This document shows, piece by piece, positions 24,568 through 33,410 of a stretch of 64,000 nucleotides of DNA. The stretch is from Sutcliffiella sp. FSL R7-0096. GTDB lineage: Bacteria > Bacillota > Bacilli > Bacillales > Bacillaceae_I. Made by a program: the position numbers and the translations under genes. The stretch lies in the NCBI RefSeq assembly GCF_038595065.1, contig NZ_CP152003.1:2336001-2400000 (forward strand). The letters run 5' to 3'. The notes beneath the pieces were generated by a model. That model did not search any database, had not been told where the DNA came from, and saw only the letters and a program-made list of their open reading frames with translations. Position 1 is the stretch's first letter; the number at the start of each line of letters is the position of its first letter.

Positions 24568-25548
24568 TTATTCTTTTTTAAATTCTTTTGTACTTCTTAC
24601 AGTATCAATCGGTCTGACAAGCTTCTCGATTTGTTCGCGCTTTGGTTCGAGGAACGGAGGTAAAGAAAGCTTCTCCCCTAACGTTTCATAAGGCTCATCT
24701 CCCATGAATCCGGGACCGTCCGTTGCAAACTCGAATAAAATCTGCGGTGCAACCCTTGCATATAACGACTCAAAGAAATAGCGATCTACATGTCCGGATG
24801 TATTAAAACCGAACCCCTTCAATCTCGCATCCCACTCATCTATAACAGAGCGGTCTTTCACCCGGAATGCAGCATGATGTACAGTACCAAATCCTTGCTG
24901 GGCTTGAGGGAGTGTATCATTATGTTCCACAACCAGTCGTGCCCCGTTGCCCCCTTCTCCTACCTCAAATAAATGAGTATCACCGTCTTGAGCAATTGCT
25001 TTGAAAAGTAAAACCTTCTCTAATACTTCCTTAAAGAAATCAAAATTGGCAACACGAATGTGGAGAGGCCCTAATCCAGTGATTGCATATTCTAAAGGTA
25101 TCGGCCCCTTTTGCCATGGTGTGCCCGGCTCCACCCCATTGTTGTTTTCATCTGAAACCAGTTGGTACTGCTGTTCGTCAAAGTCAACGAAAGAAAGGGT
25201 TTTTGTCCCAAATTGATCTTTGACACCATCGTGCTTTACATTTAGTCGGTCGAAACGATCCACCCAATATGCTAAAGCATTATCTGATGGAACTCTGAAG
25301 CCGGTTCTGAAAATCTCATTTGTTCCATGGCTTCCTTTTGGAATACCAGGGAAATCAAAAAATGTCATGTCCGTTCCGGGGCTCCCCGTATCATCCGCAA
25401 AAAACAGATGATATGTTTGGATGTCGTCCTGATTTACTGTCTTCTTAACAAGTCTCATCCCTAAAACATAGGTGAAAAATTCATAGTTTTTTTCCGCGCT
25501 GCTGGTTATCGCTGTTACGTGATGGATCCCTTTTAAACCGTTTATCAT
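24568..25548 (-). CDS. Ring-cleaving dioxygenase of the VOC superfamily (MhqO-like)
   Basis: 326 residues with two VOC modules. LKGIHHVTAITSSAEKNYEF gives the first metal-binding His, FGTVHHAAFRV the second, and FFESLYARVAP the Glu ligand of the extradiol-dioxygenase fold. The family (MhqA/MhqO of B. subtilis) protects against quinones and catechols. The palindrome at 25588-25607 is very like the MhqR operator, which supports this role. GGGGAGAACCATAT precedes ATG 25548. Confidence 0.88.
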   Translation of the reverse strand: MINGLKGIHHVTAITSSAEKNYEFFTYVLGMRLVKKTVNQDDIQTYHLFFADDTGSPGTDMTFFDFPGIPKGSHGTNEIFRTGFRVPSDNALAYWVDRFDRLNVKHDGVKDQFGTKTLSFVDFDEQQYQLVSDENNNGVEPGTPWQKGPIPLEYAITGLGPLHIRVANFDFFKEVLEKVLLFKAIAQDGDTHLFEVGEGGNGARLVVEHNDTLPQAQQGFGTVHHAAFRVKDRSVIDEWDARLKGFGFNTSGHVDRYFFESLYARVAPQILFEFATDGPGFMGDEPYETLGEKLSLPPFLEPKREQIEKLVRPIDTVRSTKEFKKE

Positions 25549-25587
25549 ATATGGTTCTCCCCTTTTTATAAAATAAGGTCATGTTAA

Positions 25588-25607
25588 TTATCTTGAATTC
25601 GAGATAA
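25588..25607. promoter_or_regulatory. MhqR-type operator of the dioxygenase gene
   Basis: TTATCTTGAATTCGAGATAA is a 20-bp palindrome with a single mismatched pair. It fits the consensus tATCTcgaAtTCgAGATaa that I recall for the MarR-type quinone sensor MhqR. It lies 40 bp upstream of the start codon, over the promoter region. Confidence 0.7.
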
Positions 25608-25711
25608 TTATACCTTGATGTGTTTTGGATGTCAAATTGGTGGGGAGTAAATTATAGGATAAATGGTGTACCTTATCTTCTTAGTGTTACGGGCGAAAAA
25701 AGAGTACAATC

Positions 25712-25742
25712 GGGCGAACGCTAAAATACCAAAGGTTCGCCC
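25712..25742. terminator. Hairpin downstream of the RDD gene
   Basis: GGGCGAAC / GTTCGCCC with a 14-nt loop about 150 bp past the RDD stop; no direct U-tract (a run of six Ts follows 10 bp later on the minus strand), so termination strength is doubtful. The rest of 25608-25893 holds nothing I can name. Confidence 0.4.
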
Positions 25743-25893
25743 AACTGAGACAGTCCTCCAGCTCCAACTCAATGGCAAACTTCGAAAATGATTCCATACC
25801 CTGTCAGCAACTACTCTTCCTCAGGGTATCAAACCAAATGAGCCGTCTCTCCCTTTCTCACTCAAAGCAATTCTCTATATTCCCTTTACCGCA

Positions 25894-26697
25894 CTACAAC
25901 TCATACTCCCACTCTTCCTTCATCTGCAAATAAAGTACGAGCAGCATATCTTCCAACTCATTATAATGTTTACTCGAAGGGTCAAGGTCAATCTTTGGAA
26001 ATAAGATGTCTGCCATTTTACGAGTTAAAACGATGCGGTCATCTGTGTTTAATGAGTAAAAACGTTCTGCGTATGTCTTCAAAAGTTTCCATTCTTTTGC
26101 TCCTAGGGCTCTCAAAGCCCCTTCTTCCACTAGGCCGCCCTTCGAGCCAAGCCCCTTTTCAGCAATTAGTTTGTCTAGCTTCGATTGCCTTTTTTTCTTT
26201 TTCCCTCTTCTTTCATGAACAACAATGGTTCCAGCCACCAGGTCTCCAAGGCGTTTGTGCTTGGAATGGAAAAAGATCATCAACATCCCGACTAGGTAAT
26301 TGACAGGCAGCATATCTATGATTCGCAGGAAATTTCGTATCAAGCTGGATAGCAATGTAATGCTATGCCCATTATCTTGGATAACGCGGATGCCGAGCGC
26401 TTTTTTTCCAAGTGTACGTCCGCCTGTAAAGTATTCTAGTAGGAAGTAGTAGCTCCAATTCAGGACAAACATGAGAATGAGGACTCCTGCAAACAGGTAG
26501 GACGGAATATCCGACTCAAAATAATCGAAAAAGCTGGCATTCAGTCCGAATATCAGCGCGATCACAATGAGAATATTGATGGATATCAATATGAGTGAAT
26601 CGATAATAAAGGCGGCTGCCCTACTGCCTAGGCCTGCTGCATGGAATTGCAGGGATACATATTCAGGAGTTTTGATATCCACTTGTTCTGTGTTCAA
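25894..26697 (-). CDS. RDD family membrane protein
   Basis: 267 residues. The RDD signature is present at GSRAAAFIIDSLILISI (Arg and Asp) with later GGRTLGKKALGIRVI and KRLGDLVAGTIVV, all in the first 165 residues with about four membrane segments. A cytoplasmic C-terminal extension of about 100 residues (GALRALGAKEWKLLKTYAERF) is typical of RDD proteins found beside SpoIIM/DUF58/MoxR genes. TTG 26697 follows AAGAGGGAATC. It is divergent from the SpoIIM-like gene. Confidence 0.88.
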   Translation of the reverse strand: MNTEQVDIKTPEYVSLQFHAAGLGSRAAAFIIDSLILISINILIVIALIFGLNASFFDYFESDIPSYLFAGVLILMFVLNWSYYFLLEYFTGGRTLGKKALGIRVIQDNGHSITLLSSLIRNFLRIIDMLPVNYLVGMLMIFFHSKHKRLGDLVAGTIVVHERRGKKKKRQSKLDKLIAEKGLGSKGGLVEEGALRALGAKEWKLLKTYAERFYSLNTDDRIVLTRKMADILFPKIDLDPSSKHYNELEDMLLVLYLQMKEEWEYEL

Positions 26698-26805
26698 GAT
26701 GATTCCCTCTTTCTATGGATAAATTTAACTAAGAAGTGTTTCTATTTTTCTATAATATTACTATAATGAAGTTGATTGATGAAATCAGACACGAGGTGTA
26801 ATGGG

Positions 26806-27768
26806 ATGAATGTCAAACAATTTATAAAACAACATCGTGATCAATGGAAAGAGCTTGAACAGCTTGCTACTGACTTACATAAAAGAAAGAATATAACTGG
26901 TGAGAATCTGGAAAAGTTCCACCGTCTCTACCAAAAGGCTGCGCAGAATCTTTCATATAGTCAGACCTACTTTCCGGAAGAAGAAGTGACAACGTATCTA
27001 AATGGTCTCGTATCCAAATCTCATAATCTACTCTATAAAGATCAGATTACGAGCTGGAAGCAGGCGGGTGATTTTTTTGGACATAAGTTCATTGGACTTC
27101 TCTATGAACAATGGAAGTATGTGGTGGTAGCCATGCTTCTATTTACTATTGGAGGGTTAGGTGCATTTTTTGCTGTGTTGCAAGACCCACTTTATGTATA
27201 TTCCATCCTCTCACCTGATATGGCCCAAAGCATCGATCCAGAAAAGCTTGGTGCGAGTGATGGGATGCAGGATGCGCCTGTGATGTCTGCCAGCATATTG
27301 ACTAATAACATTCAGGTGGCAATTCTAGCGTTTGCAGGTGGGGTCACATTTGGCCTGCTGACAGTCTATGTATTAATTTACAATGGCATCATTGTCGGAG
27401 CCATAGCGGGGTTATTTTGGCATCATAGTATGACGTATGAGTTCTGGGCGTACATCGTTCCCCACGGAATGATTGAATTGACAGCAATTTTTATAGCTGG
27501 AGGTGCGGGACTACTTATGGGTTATAAGCTGTTTGTACCTGGAGAATATTCAAGAGGCTACCAGCTGAAAGTGAATGCCAAGCGTTCCGTCCAATTGCTG
27601 CTTGGGACCATACCGTTGTTCATTATAGCAGGGATAATTGAAGGTTTCATTACCCCTGCTGCTATTCCATTGGAAGCCAAGTATTTTGTTGCAGGTATGA
27701 CAGTCATCGGGTTGATTCTTTACGTTGCAATAGGTAAATTCAGATTGCAAAAAGCCCAGTTACAATAG
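26806..27768 (+). CDS. SpoIIM-domain (stage II sporulation protein M-like) membrane protein
   Basis: 320 residues: a helical cytoplasmic region of about 100 residues, then around five membrane segments with NNIQVAILAFAGGVTFGLLTVYVLIYNGIIVGAIAG and FWAYIVPHGMIELTAIFIAGGAG, the core of SpoIIM-domain proteins. The start ATG 26806 follows GAGGTGTAATGGG; an in-frame ATG 10 codons upstream lacks a ribosome binding site. Its 3' end overlaps the end of the convergent DUF58 gene by 9 bp. Confidence 0.88.
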   Translation: MNVKQFIKQHRDQWKELEQLATDLHKRKNITGENLEKFHRLYQKAAQNLSYSQTYFPEEEVTTYLNGLVSKSHNLLYKDQITSWKQAGDFFGHKFIGLLYEQWKYVVVAMLLFTIGGLGAFFAVLQDPLYVYSILSPDMAQSIDPEKLGASDGMQDAPVMSASILTNNIQVAILAFAGGVTFGLLTVYVLIYNGIIVGAIAGLFWHHSMTYEFWAYIVPHGMIELTAIFIAGGAGLLMGYKLFVPGEYSRGYQLKVNAKRSVQLLLGTIPLFIIAGIIEGFITPAAIPLEAKYFVAGMTVIGLILYVAIGKFRLQKAQLQ

Positions 27769-29121
27769 CCCTTTATTGATTGTGTCAATATAATGGGAAA
27801 CAGCGGCTGTTGCAAGCCTTTCTTCACGGGCCTCCATCATTAGGAGGCCTTGTTTTTCCCACTTCGATTTCTCGCGTTTCTTTATAAGAAGCTGCTGTTG
27901 GGCGATACCTTTTATCATGGTTTCTTCAAGGTTATTGGCAGCGGACTTTGCTCTTGTAACTAAAGTTTCGTCTTCGATGCCGATCATAAAGAAAAGGTGC
28001 CTTTGTCTGACTCTTTTTAAGTAGATAAGGGCGCTCTCTTCATGTAGAAATGTTTTAACATCACTGAACAAAAGAATGAGGCTCCGCTTCTTCTGTACAA
28101 GCTGTAGATATTGAAAAACCTCCGCATAATTGGATTCTGCTGCGTCGATTTGCACGTTGTAGATCGACTGTAATATGGTTTGCAAGTGTTGCATTCCTTT
28201 GGCGGGTGGGATATAGGCTTTCACTTTTTTAGAAAAAGCAAGTACAGCGACATAGTCCCCTTTTTGCAGTGCGGCTGCCGCTACTGTAAGAACTGCTTCA
28301 AGCGATTTCTCTAAGCGATTTCCTTTTTTCAGCTCTGCCCCCATCATTCTTCCGCAATCCACAAGTATCGTAATATACTTTCCATGTTCTGGTTCATACT
28401 CATTCGTCATGATTTCCTGTAACTTTGCAGTTTGGCGCCAGTTAATCTTTCGTGGGTCATCACCGACCACATAGGATCGGATTTTTGCGAATTCTCCGAC
28501 TCCACTTTTTTGTTTGCGGATAGTAACCCCTTCATGAACCAGAAATTTTTGTGCGTTCTCTAAGTATTGCTTGGTTTCCGTCAAGTCAGGAATCACCTTA
28601 ACGGAACAGCGTTGCTCCACCGCCATTTGCTTTTGCCACAAACCGATTCGGCTTTTATAGCGTAAAAAGAGTTTCTCCACCTCATAGTCTCCTCTTACCG
28701 GGGCATTAGTTTGGTAGGTGAATGACTTCCTGGACCCTTTCTCGACCACACCACTTATTGGAAAAGGTCTTTCAAATGACTGTGGGATCCCATCTTTCCA
28801 CTCACAATCCATGTCCTGTTCGGATGGATTATCCACCACAATTTGGACAGGATAGGTAATGCCGCGCTCCATCTCTGAAGGTAGAATCCTTGTAACTTTC
28901 AATTCATCTTTATTAGGAGAGAATAGAAGGTCCACCAAGGTGAAAAGAACAAAAAATCCATTTAGCAAAAAGATGACAGGCCATGAAATTGCTACAAAAA
29001 AGCTTGCAATGATGAACCCTAATGATAGTAAAGCATATAACTGTATAAGTTTTTTTGTCGGCAGAACACCCTTATCTCGGAACAGGAACCGCCCCCACAA
29101 GTTCTTCAATGATTTGCTCAA
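27760..29121 (-). CDS. DUF58 protein with von Willebrand A-like fold
   Basis: 453 residues with two N-terminal membrane segments (YALLSLGFIIASFFVAISW and VIFLLNGFFVLFTLVDLLF). The DUF58 signature is in GEFAKIRSYVVGDDPRKINWRQTAKLQEIMTNEYE followed by a vWA-like ITILVDCGRMM. DUF58 proteins work with MoxR AAA+ ATPases. It begins at TTG 29121 after TTGGAGGGATCGACTG, a site lying inside the upstream moxR gene, giving a 50-bp overlap. Confidence 0.88.
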   Translation of the reverse strand: MSKSLKNLWGRFLFRDKGVLPTKKLIQLYALLSLGFIIASFFVAISWPVIFLLNGFFVLFTLVDLLFSPNKDELKVTRILPSEMERGITYPVQIVVDNPSEQDMDCEWKDGIPQSFERPFPISGVVEKGSRKSFTYQTNAPVRGDYEVEKLFLRYKSRIGLWQKQMAVEQRCSVKVIPDLTETKQYLENAQKFLVHEGVTIRKQKSGVGEFAKIRSYVVGDDPRKINWRQTAKLQEIMTNEYEPEHGKYITILVDCGRMMGAELKKGNRLEKSLEAVLTVAAAALQKGDYVAVLAFSKKVKAYIPPAKGMQHLQTILQSIYNVQIDAAESNYAEVFQYLQLVQKKRSLILLFSDVKTFLHEESALIYLKRVRQRHLFFMIGIEDETLVTRAKSAANNLEETMIKGIAQQQLLIKKREKSKWEKQGLLMMEAREERLATAAVSHYIDTINKGLL

Positions 29122-30001
29122 CAGTCGATCCCTCCAATTCCATATGAGGAGATAATTGTATGCGGTGTCGTAAGGCTGGTTTTGTGACCATTTTTATATC
29201 ATCAGGCGTTACATAGTTCCGATTGCTCAAGTATGCCCAAGCCTGCGCAGCTCTTCCAATGGAGATTCCTGCACGGGTACTTGCCCCAAAGCGGATGGAG
29301 TCCGACTCTCGTGTCTTTCTGACGATTTGCATAATATAATCCAAGATATTGTCACTAAGTGTGACCTGCTGTATCTCTTCTCTAATCGCAAGGAAAGATT
29401 CAATATCCAATACGGGTTGGACGTCAGAGTGGGTAAACTTTTTGCCGATCACCTGTTTTAGGACCTCTGTCTCTTCTTCAAGACCAGGAAAATCAATATT
29501 CAACTTGAATAGGAATCGGTCCTGCTGTGCTTCAGGCAACGGGTAAGTTCCCTCATATTCAATCGGATTCTGAGTGGCAACGACAAAAAAAACATCTGGC
29601 AATGGATAAGTTTCCCCTTGTATGGTTACTTGCTTTTCCTCCATTGCCTCAAGTAATGCCGCCTGGGTTTTTGCCGGTGTACGATTTATTTCATCTGCAA
29701 GCATGATGTTAGTAAAGATTGGGCCTTTTAATGTTTCAAAATTCCCCTCTTTCATATTATAGATAGAGCTTCCTGTGATATCACTTGGCAAGAGGTCCGG
29801 AGTAAACTGGATTCTATTGAATGTACCTCCCAATAACGTGGCCAGGGTACGAACCATCTGTGTTTTCCCCGTACCGGGCACCCCTTCCAAAAGTACGTGC
29901 CCTCCTGTTAATACGGAAGCTAGTAGAAGTCTTACATTCAACTGTTGTCCAAGTATTCTTTCCTCATATTTTTCAAGAAGAGATGCTAATTCCGGCTTCA
30001 T
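29072..30001 (-). CDS. MoxR family AAA+ ATPase
   Basis: 309 residues with Walker A GVPGTGKT (40-47), Walker B IMLADEINRTPAKTQ, sensor 1 VVATQNP and a sensor 2 region RFGASTRAGISIGRAAQAWA. It lacks any membrane segment. MoxR ATPases remodel or insert cofactors into partner proteins, typically with vWA/DUF58 proteins such as the next gene. Its start overlaps the DUF4350 stop by 4 bp (ATGA). It is the fourth gene in a five-gene operon. Confidence 0.92.
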   Translation of the reverse strand: MKPELASLLEKYEERILGQQLNVRLLLASVLTGGHVLLEGVPGTGKTQMVRTLATLLGGTFNRIQFTPDLLPSDITGSSIYNMKEGNFETLKGPIFTNIMLADEINRTPAKTQAALLEAMEEKQVTIQGETYPLPDVFFVVATQNPIEYEGTYPLPEAQQDRFLFKLNIDFPGLEEETEVLKQVIGKKFTHSDVQPVLDIESFLAIREEIQQVTLSDNILDYIMQIVRKTRESDSIRFGASTRAGISIGRAAQAWAYLSNRNYVTPDDIKMVTKPALRHRIQLSPHMELEGSTVEQIIEELVGAVPVPR

Positions 30002-31134
30002 CCCTCTTCCACCTCATTTCGTAATGTGTCCAGTTGTTTGGACCAAAGTAAATATTCCTGTTTCGATATCTTTTCTTTTCCTAACATCGTTGTTAATTGA
30101 TGCAAAAACAAATCTATTTCCTCATTATCTTTCGACTTCCATTTCCTATATAGAATTCCGTCACAATCTTTCCAATCTTTATTGAAAGGAACTCCCCACT
30201 TATCTTGCATCGAGTATTTTACATAGTTCGCCTGTGTTAGGAGGGAATGGTGATAAGCATTACCCTTAAGGTGCCATGCTGCCAATGCACGAATGCTCTC
30301 ATCACTGAACCGGACAGTTTCTTCTCTAGGATGTAGGATCGGACCAAATCTTTTTCCTAGCATCCAAAGCAAAAAGCAAGCCATTAACAAGCTTTGAAAA
30401 AGTAGAAGCAAAAACCAATCCTGGTAGACATCAAGGGAGGTTGACCCGATCTCCCCGTGATTGAATTCATCAAAAAGAATATTGGTATAATCCACTCCTT
30501 CTTCTTGTAAAAGGCCGAGTATTAAAGGTAGATGGTCCTTTGCCAAAATTTCTCCATTCATAAGCCAGTTAGGTGCCAAGGAGACAATAAGAGACCCGTC
30601 CCCGTATGTCCGCTTTACAGCAATAGCACCGTGTAAATCAGAAAGAAGAACCTCATCATCCTCTGACACATCCATTCTGACGGTAGAATAAGTATCTGCA
30701 ACGTGTCTTTTTTCATGAGAATCAAATACAGTTGTTTCAGGGAGCAATAATTGTACAAATGTGGTTTGTAAATCAAAAAAGCCCCTTGGATTAGTCTTCA
30801 TTAATAGGATGGTATTTCCTTTTTCCATAAAACTGATATATGCTTCCATCGCTTCAGTGTCGGGTATGAAATATGGTTCAACCATCAGTAACAATTGACG
30901 ACCTTGGGTTTCTGGAAGTAGTGTGGATGGCTGTTCCCATCTGTCCACGTCGAAGGTTTCATGATCCAAGTAGGTATAGAACGCCTTTATTCCACTAGGA
31001 GAGGGTGACTTGGAATCAAAAGGTGCGAATTCCTTTGGTTGTTTGGATAAAATAAAGTAGCTACAGATCAGGAATAATAAGAGTAATAGACCAAGCCATA
31101 GCCAACTTTTCTTCTTAGCTGCAGAACTTTTCAA
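29998..31134 (-). CDS. DUF4350 membrane protein
   Basis: 378 residues: one N-terminal membrane segment (SWLWLGLLLLLFLICSYFIL), an extracellular GATase/ThuA-like domain with APFDSKSPSPSGIKAFYTYLD and later YTNILFDEFNHGE, then a second membrane segment (FLLLLFQSLLMACFLLWML) followed by GPILHPREETVRFSDESIRALAAWH, the hallmark of DUF4350. TTG 31134 follows GGAGGGAGG. It lies between DUF4129 and MoxR genes, the usual order. Confidence 0.85.
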   Translation of the reverse strand: MKSSAAKKKSWLWLGLLLLLFLICSYFILSKQPKEFAPFDSKSPSPSGIKAFYTYLDHETFDVDRWEQPSTLLPETQGRQLLLMVEPYFIPDTEAMEAYISFMEKGNTILLMKTNPRGFFDLQTTFVQLLLPETTVFDSHEKRHVADTYSTVRMDVSEDDEVLLSDLHGAIAVKRTYGDGSLIVSLAPNWLMNGEILAKDHLPLILGLLQEEGVDYTNILFDEFNHGEIGSTSLDVYQDWFLLLLFQSLLMACFLLWMLGKRFGPILHPREETVRFSDESIRALAAWHLKGNAYHHSLLTQANYVKYSMQDKWGVPFNKDWKDCDGILYRKWKSKDNEEIDLFLHQLTTMLGKEKISKQEYLLWSKQLDTLRNEVEEG

Positions 31135-31152
31135 GTGCCTCCCTCCTTCCGA

Positions 31153-31788
31153 CTAGCTTTCATCATCTGTATGATTCATCCATTTCATTGTAAGATCCCG
31201 ATAGGCTTGATATTCTTCCATATGGACCTTTTGTTTGCCATATGTTGCCCGATCAAATAATAGGGCAAAGTTATAAAAAAGATCCGCTTGTTCTCTATGA
31301 CCCTTTTTCAATTCCTCATAATACTCCCAGTTCGTTTTCCAAATTTTCGCTTCCAACCATTCTTTTTCATGGAAATATAAGAGCATCCCTAAGAACAAAT
31401 GGCGTGTTGCCAGGGAATAGTCTTCCATGCCTTCATATTTATTTGCCTCATCGACATGTTGGTGATAAGACCATTCCAATTCATTGCTAGAGCGAAACGG
31501 CTGTTTGGCTTTAAAGATCCGGTTCTTTCTGTATCTGCTTATGTACAAGGCCAGGACGACTACCATTCCAATAAGGACAAGCCCTAACAATAGAATCAAA
31601 ATGTTTCCGGCTGTCCCGCTTGTATCGTCCATGGATGGAAAAAGCCTGGAGAGTAAGTCTGCCAGCCATGCCTTCATTTCATCCCACCATTTTTGCAATG
31701 AATTTCTAGTATCAGTATAATAGATCCGATACTCATCCCCGTTTAATATTTCTTCCAGCTTCTCCATTGCTTCTTCTTCCTTCAGCAA
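31153..31788 (-). CDS. DUF4129 membrane protein
   Basis: 211 residues: an N-terminal amphipathic region, one membrane segment (ILILLLGLVLIGMVVVLALYI), then the DUF4129 block YEGMEDYSLATRHLFLGMLLYFHEKEWLEAKIWKTNWEY, which resembles the region found after transglutaminase domains in other bacteria. No transglutaminase is present. The start at TTG 31788 follows AGGTGATGAAC; an ATG 7 codons later is possible. Confidence 0.8.
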   Translation of the reverse strand: MLKEEEAMEKLEEILNGDEYRIYYTDTRNSLQKWWDEMKAWLADLLSRLFPSMDDTSGTAGNILILLLGLVLIGMVVVLALYISRYRKNRIFKAKQPFRSSNELEWSYHQHVDEANKYEGMEDYSLATRHLFLGMLLYFHEKEWLEAKIWKTNWEYYEELKKGHREQADLFYNFALLFDRATYGKQKVHMEEYQAYRDLTMKWMNHTDDES

Positions 31789-31822
31789 TGTTCATCACCT
31801 GCCCTATAAAACGTCGTCGATC

Positions 31823-32731
31823 TTAACTAATGTGATAGTCATCAATTAAATCTCTTAAGTCATCCGCATCATGACGAACCTTTAAGTCTAGGTACATAAC
31901 AGCATATCCGACAGCCATAATGAGCGTCGTCACTAAAGTGGTAAAATTGACGATTAATCCAAGGAGTACGCTGTCTCCCAAGATAGCTTGAAAAGATAGC
32001 TGTAAAGCTATTCCGATGGAAAAAGTAATAAAAATGAAAATCATATATAATCCAATCAATTTGAAGGTCCTGCCTTTTGAGAGTCTCCAACTACGGGTCA
32101 AACCAGGAGAGTTTCTGTCCAGGACAACCGAACCAAAATAAAAGCTCCATCTTGTAAGTAGTAAAGCTCCAATCAAGAACAAACCTATCCCGATAATTAT
32201 GGTAAGGATGGTTCCGATAATAAAATCCATAACGATAAATATCATGGAAGAAAAAATACCGGTAAATAATAGCCCAATAAAGATGCCCAGTGCAATCAGC
32301 ACATAAATAATGGTAGACCCGATCATTGGAAAGAATCGGCTAATAGCCTGCTTGATTAGGGAGGCGATCGTAAAGTCACGATTTTCTTTTAAATGATTTA
32401 CTCCTATTAAAATTGCAGCTTGAGCAATCGGGTATGTAAATAGAACGATCAGTGATAAAGTGGCAAAACCAAGATCTGCTGCTAGATTGGTAGAGGATGT
32501 TTCAGTAATTTCAAAATTGCTCATCATATTTTCATACCAAGTTCCACCGGTCGCCTCTTGTCGCAAGAAGTCTTTACCGGACGCTAAATCAATAATGGCT
32601 TGTAATAGATAGATGGGACCAACAAGCATCAATAAAATAATAAAGAAGTCCTTAAACTTATATTTACTTATTTGAAATGTCTGATCTAGGATCTCTCCAA
32701 ATCCTTTTGGTTTATTCAATTGATTATTCAA
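31823..32731 (-). CDS. Six-segment membrane protein heading the MoxR operon
   Basis: 302 residues, mostly hydrophobic, with about six membrane segments. It starts KPKGFGEILDQTFQISKYKFKDFF and ends in a charged tail LKVRHDADDLRDLIDDYHIS. The general layout and LTRWSFYFGSVVLDRNSPGL-TRSWRLSKG pattern match the glycerophosphoryl-diester-phosphodiesterase membrane-domain-like proteins that precede DUF4129/DUF4350/MoxR/DUF58 genes in Bacillaceae. TTG 32731 follows GAGGAGGAAACG. Function unknown. Confidence 0.7.
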   Translation of the reverse strand: MNNQLNKPKGFGEILDQTFQISKYKFKDFFIILLMLVGPIYLLQAIIDLASGKDFLRQEATGGTWYENMMSNFEITETSSTNLAADLGFATLSLIVLFTYPIAQAAILIGVNHLKENRDFTIASLIKQAISRFFPMIGSTIIYVLIALGIFIGLLFTGIFSSMIFIVMDFIIGTILTIIIGIGLFLIGALLLTRWSFYFGSVVLDRNSPGLTRSWRLSKGRTFKLIGLYMIFIFITFSIGIALQLSFQAILGDSVLLGLIVNFTTLVTTLIMAVGYAVMYLDLKVRHDADDLRDLIDDYHIS

Positions 32732-32906
32732 AACGTTTCCTCCTCTTACTACCTATTCCATATGTTGTCATATCGATTATTTTACCATTAATCTATCAAA
32801 TTTCGAGTTTTATTTATGCTCTTTTATAAACCTTCATAAAGTCGGAGATGAACAATTAGTCCTAAGCTGGATACATTTTCCGATAAAATTTATCTATTTA
32901 ACATAC

Positions 32907-32950
32907 AAAAAAAGCCGTTCTCTCACCTTAGTTGGTGTGAAAGAACGGCT
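32907..32950 (-). terminator. Terminator of the GIY-YIG gene
   Basis: AGCCGTTCT / AGAACGGCT with inner TCACACC / GGTGTGA pairing, minus-strand U-tract of seven. Confidence 0.9.
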
Positions 32951-32963
32951 CATTTTGCTTATA

Positions 32964-33338
32964 TTATTTATAAAAAATCTTCTCAACATTGTATTTTGCT
33001 CGCAATGTATTGGCTATATATGTTTCGTAAATTTCTCTTTCCATTGGATCTTCAACGATGCATACATCGATCCGATATACTTCATCTCGATGATCTTTTA
33101 TCGGGGAAACATTGTCTTCAAAATGCTTCTTAATTCGTTGACGAAGCTTCCTTGCTTTACCCACGAAGAGCAAGTCATCATTTATGTTAAAGAACATAAA
33201 AATTCCGCCTTGGTCTCTTGGTATTTTATGAAAATCAATAAACCCATTAATAGGTGTTATGATCGGTTCATCTTTTATTCGAATTTGCTGGCGCTCTGTA
33301 ATGGAAACGCTCGGATTTGGTATAGATATGTTAATCAA
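32964..33338 (-). CDS. Stand-alone GIY-YIG domain protein
   Basis: 124 residues. The nuclease motif is present in altered form as GGIFMFFNINDDLLFVGKARKLRQRIKKH, where GIY is GIF and YIG is FVG, followed by MEREIYETYIANTLRAKYN, which supplies the usual catalytic Glu. The arrangement is closest to the N-terminal domain of UvrC, without the rest of that protein. Loss of the first Tyr makes catalytic activity uncertain. TTG 33338 follows GAGGACGTGAC. Confidence 0.78.
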   Translation of the reverse strand: MINISIPNPSVSITERQQIRIKDEPIITPINGFIDFHKIPRDQGGIFMFFNINDDLLFVGKARKLRQRIKKHFEDNVSPIKDHRDEVYRIDVCIVEDPMEREIYETYIANTLRAKYNVEKIFYK

Positions 33339-33410
33339 TATATGTCACGTCCTCTTTTTCAGTAGAGCTAAATGTTAACACAATCAGCTAGTAATAGCTA
33401 TAGTATCTTT

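Noticed and set aside
32732-32906. Search for riboswitch, T-box or tRNA in intergenic regions
   Set aside because: No conserved T-box, S-box, purine, FMN or TPP core and no tRNA cloverleaf was recognised here or in the other gaps by eye; a covariance-model scan would be needed to be sure.
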